From assembly GCA_024196135.1 (NCBI GenBank), contig JAMQCK010000013.1, positions 176,042-240,041 on the forward strand: 64,000 nucleotides of DNA. The letters run 5' to 3'. The notes under the pieces are model-generated. The model did not search any database and had not been told where the DNA came from. It saw nothing but the letters and a program-made list of their open reading frames with translations. Below, in pieces: positions 46,301 through 56,294 of the stretch. This DNA is from Pleurotus ostreatus/Saccharomyces cerevisiae fusant (taxonomy: Eukaryota; Opisthokonta). The translations under genes were made by a program, and so were the position numbers. Positions within the stretch are counted from its first letter, which is position 1. Every line of letters starts with the position of its first letter.

Positions 46301-49300
46301 CCTTCAGAATCAAGTTCTCCCCGAAAGCTATATTGAGCCTTGTCAATTGCGACTTCAACAACGTGGATATGAAAACTCACAAAGATCATCTGGCCCATCA
46401 CCCTCGAATGGGTACAACGTCCGCACGCGCAACTCCGTCGACTTGTCGATGTCCGCAAGTGGGTCCGGAGCACCCGACGGCGCAGCATCATGCACCTGGA
46501 TATCCGGCACGCTCGCCGGCTCCTCTTGCTCCTCCGCGAAAGACGGCATCTTGTCGACCTGCGGGGTACCCACATCGGCAGCCAAACCCGCGTACCAGTC
46601 CACGCTCTGGCGGTTTGAGTTGTCGCGCTGCATTGGCTCCGGCTCAGGCGCCGGCGGGGCAGGCGCGGGAGGGGCCGGCGGCGACGGCATGCGCGGGGCA
46701 GCGCTGATGTGTGGCGGAGGCGCAGTGTCGCCGAGCACCTGACCAGAGACCTGCGGGCCACTCTTGTCGACGGTCTGCACCTTACGGAGACGCGCGCCGC
46801 TCTGGATGGACGCCAGAAGAGCGCCGCGGCCCGCACCACCGGCAGGAGGCGCGGCGACGGGAGCAGCCATGGGTGGCGGAGGAGGCGCGGGAGGGCCGGG
46901 CGGCGGCGGAGGTGGAGGCGGTGCACCTCCGTTGGCGGCCGGTGCAGGAGGCGCGGCAGGAGCCGGTGGTGCAGGAGGTGCTGCTGGAGGAGCAGGCGGC
47001 GCGGGAGGAGGCGACGCGATCGACGCTGGCGGGTGAGCGGTAACCGGCGTCGACCCCCCGCTTGGCGGCACACTCGGCGACCGCGGCAGCACGTTTCCGA
47101 ACAACGACTGCGCGATGTTCTTCCGCACGTTCCGGTCCGCAAAGTCGTCGTCGCTGCTGTCCTCGTCGTCCGTCTTCTCCTTGACTTCGTCCCAATCGCT
47201 GTCGTCGTCCGCGGGGACAGTCATGTAGGTCGTCTTGACCGCGGGCGGAGCTGGGCTGGACGTCGGTGCGGGGCTTCGTGGTGGCGCTGGCGTGAATGCA
47301 GGTGGAGTGGGCGCGGCGGGGGCAGCTGGTGACGCAGCCGCTGGCCGACTCCAGGGGTTCGTGCTCGCAGCGCCATTGGCCACCGGAGGCGCGGCGGGCG
47401 GCGCACCGCCACCCTGCATAAGGCGACTGAAGGGGTTGGTAGACTTCTCCGCTGCTGGCGGCGACGCAGGCGTCGGAGCCGCGGGTGCAGGAGGCGCAGG
47501 AGGAGCGGGTGGCGGACTCGTCGCAGCAGGCGCCGCCGCCTTCGCCTCCTCAGCCTTCCTCTTTGCCTCGGCCTCCTCCTTCAGCTTCCGCATCCTCTCT
47601 TCGTACCGCTGTTCCTCCAATCGCTCTTGCTCCTCCAGCTCGCGCAGGCGCCGCTCACGCTCCTCGCGCTTCTTGCGAGCCGCCTCCTCCTTCTGGCGCA
47701 GGGCTTCCTCTTCGGGATCGACCTCTGGGACAGCAGGTGCAGGAGGCGCGGCTGGCGGTGGCGGAGCGCGCGCTGCGGGTGCCGCTTGTGGTTTGGGCGC
47801 ACCCCTCTTCGCTGGTGGTGGCGGCGCCGGGCCTCGCCTGGGCGCAGGCGGGGGAGGTGCCTTGCCACCCGACAGCGTGGTCGGCGTCGGCGGCGCGGGA
47901 GCAGCTGAAGCTGGCGAGGTCACGGTCGCGCTGGCAGGCGTGTCCCTGCCATCTCGCAAGGCCTTCTCGTTCTCAAGCCTTTCCCTGCGAACGCGCTCGC
48001 GTTCTGCAGCCTCAGCCTCGGCTGCCTTCGCCTTCTCCTCTGCTTCCTGCTTCTCCTTCTGCAGACGGTCTTCGACAGAGGTGTCAAGGGCCGGAGAGGC
48101 AGAGGTCGACGGCGCGGTAACACCGAGCGCGGCCATTCTCGCCTGGATGCGCTTCTGCGCCTCAGCCTGCGCGTGTGCGCGTCGCTCCTCGGGCGTCATG
48201 TTCTTCAGCGCCGGCGCTGGGGACGTCGGCGGTTTCGGCGCGGCAGGCGGGGCCTTGAGACCTGCCGGCTCAGCAGCGGGAGGCGGCGGGGCGGCACGAT
48301 CGGTCTCGCGAGGTGGTGAAGGCGAGCGACGGTAGCCGCCGCGAGAGTACGGGCGCTCGCGATCGTAGTCGGGGCCCCGGGAGTACGGACGAGACTCGTA
48401 GTCACCCCCACCGCGCGAGTATGGACGAGGTTCATAGTCACGATCGCCGCCTCGGGAATATGGACGCGGCTCGTAGTCACGGTTGGCGCCACGGGAGTAC
48501 GGCCGGGACTCATAGTCGCGCCCATAGCTGTCGTCGCGGTCCCGATACCTGCCCGAACCCTGGTTGGCGCGATCCCTATTGCGGATCCACTCCCGCTTCT
48601 CCCGCTCCTTGCGTTCATCGCGGTCCTTGATCCTGCGCTCCAGCTCCGGGATCTCCTCATGCATAAGCACCATGAGCTCGCGCTCGAGCCGCCGGCGCTC
48701 CTCGTCCTTCTTCTGCGTGCGCACGCCGCGGCTCGCGTACTCGAGGTCCTCGTTCAGGCGCTTGACCTTGTGCTTGAGGTCCTCCATCTCCTCGTCGAGC
48801 AGCATGTCCTCCTGGTTCTTCTCGGAGCTGCGGTCGAGCATCTGCTGCGTGCGGTTGAGCGTGCGCTTCATGTCGTCGAGGTCGGCGGAGGGGCTGTCGC
48901 GCTGGGAGCTGGAGCGGATGGCGTCGCGGTCGACGTGGCGGTTGCGGGGCTGGTAGAAGCCGCCGGCGGGAGACTCGGACTCGGTGTGGCGGTAGACAGT
49001 CGCGTCCCTATCCGCGAAGGCGGAGGAGTTGCTGTGAAGAGAGCGCTGCTTGAGACGCGAGTCAGGACCATCGAGCGCAGAAGTCGAACGCGTCTCGTTC
49101 TTGAGAACATCCTTGAGGAAGTTGACGGACGTGTCAAGGTCCTTTGCCGACGGTGGCACGAGTTCGGGAGGAAGCGTATCAGGGATAGGGTTGCCGTTGA
49201 GTCCTATAACGCGTCAGCGCGAGTCGCCAGGCAGTATCATGGCACGCACTTCGGTAGATCAACCCCATCGCGACGTGGAATTCTGCGATATTGAGCTTTC

Positions 49301-50239
49301 CACGATCGTCAACATCGGCGAGAGCCCTACGTGTGGTTGATCAGGAGGCGTAGGATACGAGTTACGATGCACGCACCATATCCTCCCGAGCTCCTCCTTC
49401 GACAGCCCACTCTGGCCAAAGACCTCGAGCGCGGTCTGGCCGTTGATAAAGCCTGTGTTGCCCGTATCCCAAGCGCGGAAGATCTGGTCGTACTGCTTTT
49501 TCTCCGCCTTGCTGAGCGCCCAGGGGACCTTGGGCGCGGCTGTTCCTCGCTGCTCCTGGTTATACTGCTGGAAGGACTGCTGCAAGTTCGAGCCGTCGAT
49601 CGACTGAGAAGGTAGCTGAGGCGCGCCGCCTGCGCCGTACGGCACGGACGGGTTGAGCGGCATGAACGTGCTCGACATCATCTGCAGGCGCGGGTCGACG
49701 AAGCCCGTCGCCTGCGGGACGAGCGGGCGCGCCGCCTGGAAGCCCGTGGGTTGCGCAGACAGTCCTTGGAAGCCCGTCGGTTGCGCGCTGAGCCCGGGGA
49801 AGCCTGTCGGCTGTGCAGCGAGAGGTGTCGTGTTGAGGAAGCGGTTCGGCTGCCCGACGCCCAGCTGGCTAGTCTGATTCTGGAACTGGGATGGAATGGG
49901 AGGTACGGGCGGAGGCGGCGGCGCCGCACGATGCCCGAGCGCGCTGCCCTGATAGCCCGTGGGCTGCGCCTGAAGCGCGCCCTGGTATCCCGTCGGCTGG
50001 GCTTGCAGCCCGCCTTGGTACCCCGTTGGCTGAGGCGCGAGACGCTGCTGCTGCTGCGGGAAGCCCGTCTGCTGGGGCAGGATGCCGCCAGTGTAGCCCG
50101 TCTGCTGAGGCTGCTGGAACTGCGGATTCTGCTGGAATTGTGGGGGTTGATTCGCTTGGAACTGGGGATTCATGCCCGGATTGTACCCAGTTTGCATGGG
50201 ATACTGGTATCCGGGCTGACCCTGGCCCCACTGCGACAT
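43399..50239 (-). CDS. Intersectin-like endocytic scaffold with RhoGEF (Cin1-like)
   Basis: A giant adaptor of about 2,050 residues linking endocytosis, actin assembly and Rho/Cdc42 activation. Start MSQWGQGQPGYQYPMQTGYN at 50239. Order: Gln/Pro-rich N-terminus with repeated AQPTGF/Y units; one EH domain (LSKAEKKQYDQIFRAWDTGN ... ALADVDDRGKLNIAEFHVAM); coiled coils (LKHKVKRLNEDLEYASRGV); RPYSRGG repeats; a long Ala/Pro-rich region with an NPF motif (STNPFSRLMQ); a WH2 actin-binding motif RGALLASIQSGARLRKV; SH3-1 (TLYPFEGDGPDDLSFGENL ... GLFPKTYVAE); SH3-2 (DELPFAAGDEIDIIDRSDEE); an acidic linker; DH domain (LIATESAYVHDLQLIVEVFY ... QRITRYPLLLRQVLHYTEP); PH domain (KEGFLMKAKSGRRLYGVLC ... WIDAIELATLRA); stop at 43399-43401. 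All joins keep frame over about fifteen introns. This architecture matches Cryptococcus Cin1. Confidence 0.92.
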
Positions 50240-50886
50240 GATGAAGGAGAACGGGATGAAGAGGGAAAACGCGGCGCGTCGTTGAGAGTACGTCAGATTC
50301 CGTCCCTCGGCAATCGCCAGAACAACGTGGAATTGGACCCATGCACGCCCATCATAGTGCTCGTATCCGTGAAATCGAACAGCCAAGCAAGTTTGTCGCT
50401 TCAACTGTGGTTATAGCCAGATCCAAGCCACATATATGCAGTCTCTTCAATTTTTCATGGCCATAGTTGCAGGATCAGCTGGGCCATCGCGGAAAGCACA
50501 TTCGCGTCACGGGACTTACGTGCCCAGGACGTGTCCTCCAAGAGACGTCGTGCAGAATCGTGATACCACCCAATACTAATTATGTGCATAGAGCTCGTCA
50601 TCGCAATATTGGGGCTCAATGATCATGACTAGTTTCTTGGGGCCCTCAGAAGATCTCCAGACACGCCGGTGGGGTTTTTCTGAAATAAATTAACGAACAA
50701 AATGAAGGAGCGTGGTACGGAATTCGATCTACCAAGATAATATACAGTAGGGAGTGTGGGACGGCTACGGTCAGGCAATGGGCGCGCTATAGATACAGTG
50801 TGGTCAGTGAGGCGACCAGGTCAGAGACGCAGGGATGTTAGGGATGCATTAGAAGGGTCGTATGCGTCTGGAGGGTCAAGATGGAT
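50240..50886. promoter_or_regulatory. promoter region of the intersectin gene
   Basis: The open frame continues upstream of the chosen ATG to 50404 but without plausible protein content, so this is treated as leader and promoter. It also holds the 3' end of the next minus-strand gene. Confidence 0.4.
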
Positions 50887-51744
50887 TTAGTTGTGCTTGG
50901 GAACCTTCTTGCTCTTGCGGAGGCCGCTGATCGTGCGGATCCTGTTCGTCAGGCGCCGAACAAGGGAGGGCTTCTATGAATCATGTTAGTATGCAGCGCC
51001 AAATATGACCATCTATCATCCACTCACCTCAACGGGCTTCGGCTGGCTGTGCAAGCAGGGCACCGAGAAAGTCACATGCCGCGTCTGGAACCGCGGGTTC
51101 GGTGGCGGCTCGAACAAATTGCCACACGAGCGCGCGTGGGGGCCGCGCATGTACATATTGACGTTCGGATGGAACGCCTCCTCGTCGGTGTACCTGAACA
51201 GCGCATTGGGCGGCCCAGCGGGGCGCGTCTTGCGCGACGGCGTGGTCGGGCTGGAGCGCGAGGGAGTGGCCGGGCCCGGCGTGCACGGGCGCGACGACGT
51301 CGTGAACGAGTGCCCCGAGTTCGAGCGGCTGGGGACGGGGCGCGAGCTCGACGTCGAGGAGCGCGTCAGTGCGGGCGTGCTGCGCCCCAGGCTCGAGGAG
51401 CTGAGGTTCCGCACCCTGGCACGCTCCTCCTGGCGCTCGCGTTCCTTGAGCGCGTCCTGGTACGAGTAGAATGTAGAGGTGCGGTGTATGCTGGTGCACT
51501 TCGGGAAGAGCGGGAGTGGCTTGTTGACGTTGGGGACTGCGGGGATGCGGTCGACAACGGCGAGGAGCTGGGCCTCGCGCTCACGCTCTTCGAGCATCTT
51601 GCGGTCCGCGTCGCGCCGCTGCTCCAGCAGTGGCGCAATGAGACGCTTGCCCTGCGAGGCCAGAGCCTGCTCATGCTCGGAGAGAAGCTCCGGAGGAACC
51701 GGGCTGTGGCGCGAGGGGGTAACGGGAGTCTGAGGAGCCAACAT
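50887..51744 (-). CDS. Unknown basic Ser/Pro-rich protein, 267 aa
   Basis: Start MLAPQTPVTPSRHSPVPPEL. Two exons (51028-51744 and 50887-50973) are separated by a 54-nt intron and join in phase 0 at KPVE/KPSLVRRL. A helical charged segment RRDADRKMLEEREREAQLLA precedes a Ser/Thr/Pro-rich middle with many SP/TP sites (STPALTRSSTSSSRPVPSRS). A Pro-rich FEPPPNPRFQTRHVTFSVPC follows, and the tail is basic: RIRTISGLRKSKKVPKHN. No domain is recognised. Many SP/TP sites and basic clusters suggest a phosphorylated cytoskeletal or nuclear protein, but that is inference. Confidence 0.72.
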
Positions 51745-51850
51745 CGCGAAGGAGAAGTAGTGAAGCTGGATAGCGGTGGCGAGGGTGTCGACGAGATCGC
51801 TCTGGGGCTGTGTGCAAGTCAACGAGGGAGAATGGAGACCGACAAGCGCT

Positions 51851-51857
51851 CTTTATA
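51851..51857 (-). promoter_or_regulatory. TATA box (TATAAAG on minus strand)
   Basis: Lies about 110 nt upstream of the ATG at 51744 in the context acatataaagagcgc. Confidence 0.45.
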
Positions 51858-52621
51858 TGTTGCCACGGCCCCGACGCGCGACATAAGACTGGAGAACACA
51901 AACATGACTGTTAACGACATACCCAGTGACAGACATACCCATTTGGGCCCCTGCCTGCAAGGCGCGGATCAAAGCAAAGCGCCGCGCCACATATCCGGAA
52001 TCTTGGCGCTACATGTTGTTTTTTTTGAGATGACGACCTGCACTCAGCAAGGACGGCTATACGCGAGCGCGACCATGGAGGTCGGATGGAGTCGCTGCGC
52101 AGGACATCGAGAGATCTCCAAACTCTGTGTAGGACACGCGAATTCATCGGCGGGTGAGACTAGAGACCATGCACCGTGTCAGAGAGATAAACAACATGCT
52201 TTTTCAGCAAGGAGTGCGCAGCATCGAACAGACCAAGAATATACAACGCGAGTCCATTCACTTGCGCGACAAGAGTGTCAGCGGAGAGGCAGTCGACTAC
52301 CACAAGCATTCATCCCGATGGCCATTGCGAAAGCATGCGGAGTACTCGACACTGCCACAAAGGAGGCGAGAACAAGGGAGCATCAACTTCCCGTTTCGGG
52401 ACAATCGACCTCGCGCACGCGACGAGTAAAGACACATATACACCCACACGCTTGCGGGATTTTCTACGAAGAGCAGAAGTTCGGTATAGCAGCCATGTTA
52501 TTATCGCAATTAGGTACAAATATGACAATGCATCTCACATATATTACTTCCGCCAATCTTTCTATCGGATAGGGCGTTGCTCCATTGCAGACCCGCTACA
52601 AGGAGTCCATCGAATCATTCC
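51858..52621. other. intergenic
   Basis: A long plus-strand open frame (50983-52572) crosses this area, but it is the antisense shadow of the minus-strand gene and continues by chance. No other feature seen. Confidence 0.4.
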
Positions 52622-55166
52622 CTACGCCCTTACAGACGCCCTGACCACTTCGCTTAAAAACATCATGCGCATCTCACGCAGACCGTCGCGCTCCTGCCTC
52701 ATAACCTGTATCTCCGCATTGTACTGCGCCTTCCGTTCATCGTACTCCGCTCGTACCCGCTTCATGCCCTCGAACTGCTCGCGCAGAGCATGCTTGGAAA
52801 GGGCGAGGGTGGCTTTCTGGTCGAATATCAATCTATGGGTTACATGTGAGATAACGAGAATGGCGTACCATGATCTTCTTCGCGCAGCGCGCGATCCTCT
52901 CTTTTGAGCGGCAAAGTTGGGCAAGGACGCAGGTCAAGGCGGCGTCCTGGCCTTCGCTCAGTATGCCGACGAGCGCTGCACAAGTTCTATGCAAGGGCGT
53001 CTGATTTAGGACTTCAACGAAGAGAATAATATCAATGCACGCACGTCTTCATAGACATCAAGCCTTCCTTATAGTGATCTGCATCCTCGCGGGCCCTAGG
53101 CGTGTTCTCGGTCACCTCGATCCTTCTAAACCTCTGCAGGACTTGACGCGTATGATGTATACACTGGGCGACGGCATCCAGCGCCGCAAGTCTTGTCGCG
53201 TAGTCATATGCATGCCCGGAAGGCGACGATTCTGGCATTCGCTGAAGCGGAACAGATTAGACCAAATCGTCGACGACCTGGATTGCCGGTGCAAGCTCAC
53301 CTCGACCGCTTCGCGCGCGGCGTGCTCTGCATGCCTGAGAGTTTCCTGGAACCCTTGGGGTACTTCACATAGTTTGAGAACGCGCGGCTCCGTACTGACT
53401 TCCTGAAGCTGGGGTATGTGGGCGCTATGCACGGAGCGATCGCCACACAAGGTGCTGCTCGTCGATCCCAGACTTTCGACGCTGTAGGACCGAGAGTGTG
53501 AATGTCCATCTAGATGCACGGGAGAAGGCGCAGCGCCATCCGTAGGCGCCGTTGGAGGTGGGGGTTGCGGTGTAGCTAGCGAGCCAGAAGGCGTTGCGGC
53601 TCGACTGGTCGATGGATTATGCGCGGACGAGGCCGAAGCCTGCGGCGCGGAAGGTGGGTCGCGGGAGGGAGCGGGCGCACTGACGGATGGCGAAGGTGAA
53701 TTCATCCTCTGTCCCCTTTCGTGATGCACTGGATCCCTTTTCTCGGCCTTGGAAGTCGAGCTCATCCCCGTGCGTAGTGACGGCGTGCCAGTGGAAACAG
53801 CCGGCTTGTTTGGTTCGGCTGGCACGGACGGCGAGTGCGTTCCAAAGTTGAGTAGCGATCCAGAGTCACGAGCCTGCGAGGAATGCGGACGACCTTTAGT
53901 CCACGAAGGAGGGTTAGTAAGCATGTTGTCGATACGAGCGGCACTGAAGGGCTTACAAGGTGTTTGAGATGATGATCCCGAAGGCGCAGGCTGCGAGGCC
54001 TTTGCGCGCGGAGACGTCGGAACTTCCGGATGCGACTTGGAAGCAGTCGGTCGCTGCTTCGCCTTGAGATCTGCCTCGACACCCTCCACCTCTTCGTCTA
54101 CAGGGTTCAGGTCGGCATTGGTGGTATAGTCTCGCAGGGGCGATGGATGAGCGGGCGCGGGAGTATGGAATAATCTGGATGTCGGGCGATGTAGCGTATT
54201 CCGAGCAGACTCAGAGCCAGACGCATGAAGGGAAGAGGGTGATTGAGCATTCCCAGGCGGGAGCTTCTGCGGAGCGCCCGATGGTGTCGTTAACTTCGTC
54301 GAGTCCGTCTGGGGAGTAAAGTCGTGAGAGATTTGGGTGGAGTTCATGGTTGCGTAAGACGGCTTTGGATTCAGGGGAGGATCAGTGGCGTTCTTGGTAG
54401 ATAAATTGGTACTATCGGCCGTCGCATCATTGTTTAGAGGTACTTCGGGGGCGAAGGTAGAGCTCGAAGGCTGTGGGTGTTCATGCTGGGTCGTCGGCGA
54501 CAGTGGCTCAGTCGTCGGCGACAGTTGCTCAGTCGTCGGCGACAGTGGCTCAGTCGTTGGCGACAGTGGCTCAGTCGTTGGCGACAGTGGCTCAGTCGTC
54601 GGCGACAATGACTCTTCGCGCGGTGGCTGCATATCCTGCGAGGGCTGAGGCGCTGGGGATGGTGGGGGTGAATGCTCAGGAGTTCGTGGCAACGACTTCT
54701 CAAGACTTCGTGGCGAAGGTTGCCGAGGATTTGATGGCCCAGCGGTAGCCTCCGTCTGCTCTTCCTCGCGGCCAGCGCGTTCGTTATGATCATCAGAAAC
54801 CCGAGAGCCTCCGCTACGCGCCCTCCTATGGGGGTTCGACCTTCCAGTACGCCCGCGAGGAACTGACGCGGGACGGCTGCCGCTCCTCTGAGCTCGATGT
54901 AGCAAGGCGTGCTCCAACGTCCCGAGACGGCGGCTGAATCCGTCCGCGATGCCGTCAAGCCACCGATAGAAGCGCCGCGATCGAGTACGCGGGGAACCCG
55001 ACGTGCGCCTGCGAGAATTTGCGGCGCGCCGAGCTTCGCTGCGCCGATTGCTAAGAGAAGGGAACTGTACGCGAGGGAGGCGCAAGCGAGGAAGGTGCAA
55101 GCGAGGGAGGCGCAAGCGCGACTCGGACCGTGCCGAGTGTATCGAGACGGAGTCGATATGTGCCAT
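52622..55166 (-). CDS. Ser/Pro-rich protein with LSPTTEP repeats and C-terminal coiled coil
   Basis: I prefer the start MAHIDSVSIHSARSESRLRL at 55166; an in-frame ATG at 55229 lies too close to the TATA word near 55260. The N-terminus has a short LPR-repeat basic segment (RLHLPRLRLPRVQFPSLSNR) and RRFYRWLDGIADGFSRRLG. A disordered region of about 500 residues contains six LSPTTEP/Q units. The C-terminal part, reconstructed across three introns, is helical: KLCEVPQGFQETLRHAEHAA, AYDYATRLAALDAVAQCIHH, CAALVGILSEGQDAALTCVL and KATLALSKHALREQFEGMKR, ending SEVVRASVRA. The last intron is 53 nt and uses acceptor cgaccag; the nearer acceptor would cause a frameshift. Total about 850 residues. Family unknown; the C-terminal helices look like a conserved domain. 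Confidence 0.68.
54491..54613 (-). repeat. coding minisatellite, 21-bp unit encoding LSPTTEP
   Basis: Six nearly identical copies built on gtcggcgacagtggctcagt (plus strand). The unit length is a multiple of three, so copy changes keep the frame. Confidence 0.9.
55068..55128 (-). repeat. coding 15-bp tandem repeat encoding LPR(L) units
   Basis: About four copies of gcgagggaggcgcaa on the plus strand, encoding the RLRLPRLHLPRLRLPR segment near the N-terminus. Confidence 0.75.
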
Positions 55167-55361
55167 ATTTCGAGCTAGCTCGTACAGCGTTGCAGCGAGA
55201 TCGGGAGAGTAGTAGTATATCACTGGCATTTGGACTCATTTGCATCGCGCGCGCTCCTCTATATGTGCCGGTGAGTACAATAGCAGGATGGAATGGCAGG
55301 TCCGCGCACCTCTTTGAAGCACGCTCTGTTCGCACGACACAAATTCTGAAACGCTGGCCAT

Positions 55362-55639
55362 TAGGGTCCCTCAAAGCTCGTTTCGCGTTTTCGTATTTTT
55401 TCCTGTTCGCAAGAGGAAAACTCTGAAAAAGGTACCGTTTGGCGGGGAAAACAGGCGAGAATCCTGTTCAACACAGCCACCCGTCCTTCCTCTGTGTTCA
55501 AACCTCTGTGCAGAATAATCGCATTCCTTCTTTTCTCGCGAAAAAGCCTTCGAAAAGGCCGAATCCCGCGCCAAAAGCTCTGTTCGAAAGAACCAATTTT
55601 TTCTTGTTTGCGAAAACCCGCCAAGTTTGAACGACCCTA
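55362..55639. mobile_element. MITE, Tc1/mariner-like, about 274 bp with TA target duplication
   Basis: Left end TAGGGTCCCTCAAAGCTCG (from 55362) and right end CCAAGTTTGAACGACCCTA (to 55639) are imperfect inverted repeats: GGGTC and TCAAA match exactly, 12 of 17 bases overall, and both continue into a shared GTTTTCG. TA flanks both ends, as in Tc1/mariner/pogo insertions. The interior is AT-richer than its surroundings and has no transposase ORF. It sits about 130 bp upstream of the TATA-less side of the Ser/Pro-rich gene. Confidence 0.6.
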
Positions 55640-56294
55640 TTGTTGTGCTCGCGGGCTTCCTCCCGCATTCGGATCAGCGAGTCTATACTAGTAGGTAGAC
55701 AAGTCGACTTCCGACTATAGGGCGTAGAGAATTCTGCTTCTTTGTGCGCCCACTACGCGACGTGCATTCTTAAGGATACAATAGGCTAACAAGCAATACC
55801 TTTTCGAGACTGCTTCTCATGCTGAGTGCGTGCTGGAGCTGCTGGCTGAAGAGCGCCCGCGTTGAAGCTGACGAACTAGCTGACTACTATACGAGACCGC
55901 CGTCCGATGATAGTGCAGTTAAGGGGACTCCAGATGCAGAGGCAGCGAGAGACGGCCACGCGAGCATCTTCAGAAGAATGCGGCGAGCGCCGGGAAATGG
56001 GCGGAACCAAGAAGCACCAGCGCAATTGTTCCATTTCGAGAAGTTCCCACACCTCCAGGTAAACAGAGGCATACACGCGCCCACAAGTTGCGTGCTCGCC
56101 TCTCGCGCAACACAGTGACATCGGCGTGATGGAAGTAAGGAGGTCTGACAAGCGCGTAAGAAGATTGGACAGCGTGTATATATGTATGTAGACGGCGCAA
56201 TGGTCCTTTTCAAGCGCCTCGTTCGTTAGTGTCATTCGTTACCTGATCCCCCGTTGTCCCGCCACTGAAAGCCGATGAAAAAGCCTGTATCTCC
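55640..56294. other. intergenic
   Basis: No gene or repeat recognised. Confidence 0.4.

Noticed and set aside
47235..48335. 366-codon plus-strand Ala/Gly-rich ORF
   Set aside because: It is the antisense shadow of the Ala/Pro-rich region of the intersectin gene.
50983..52572. 529-codon plus-strand ORF
   Set aside because: It lies opposite the spliced basic protein at 50887-51744, has no family content, and its openness follows from the GC-rich codons of the real minus-strand gene.
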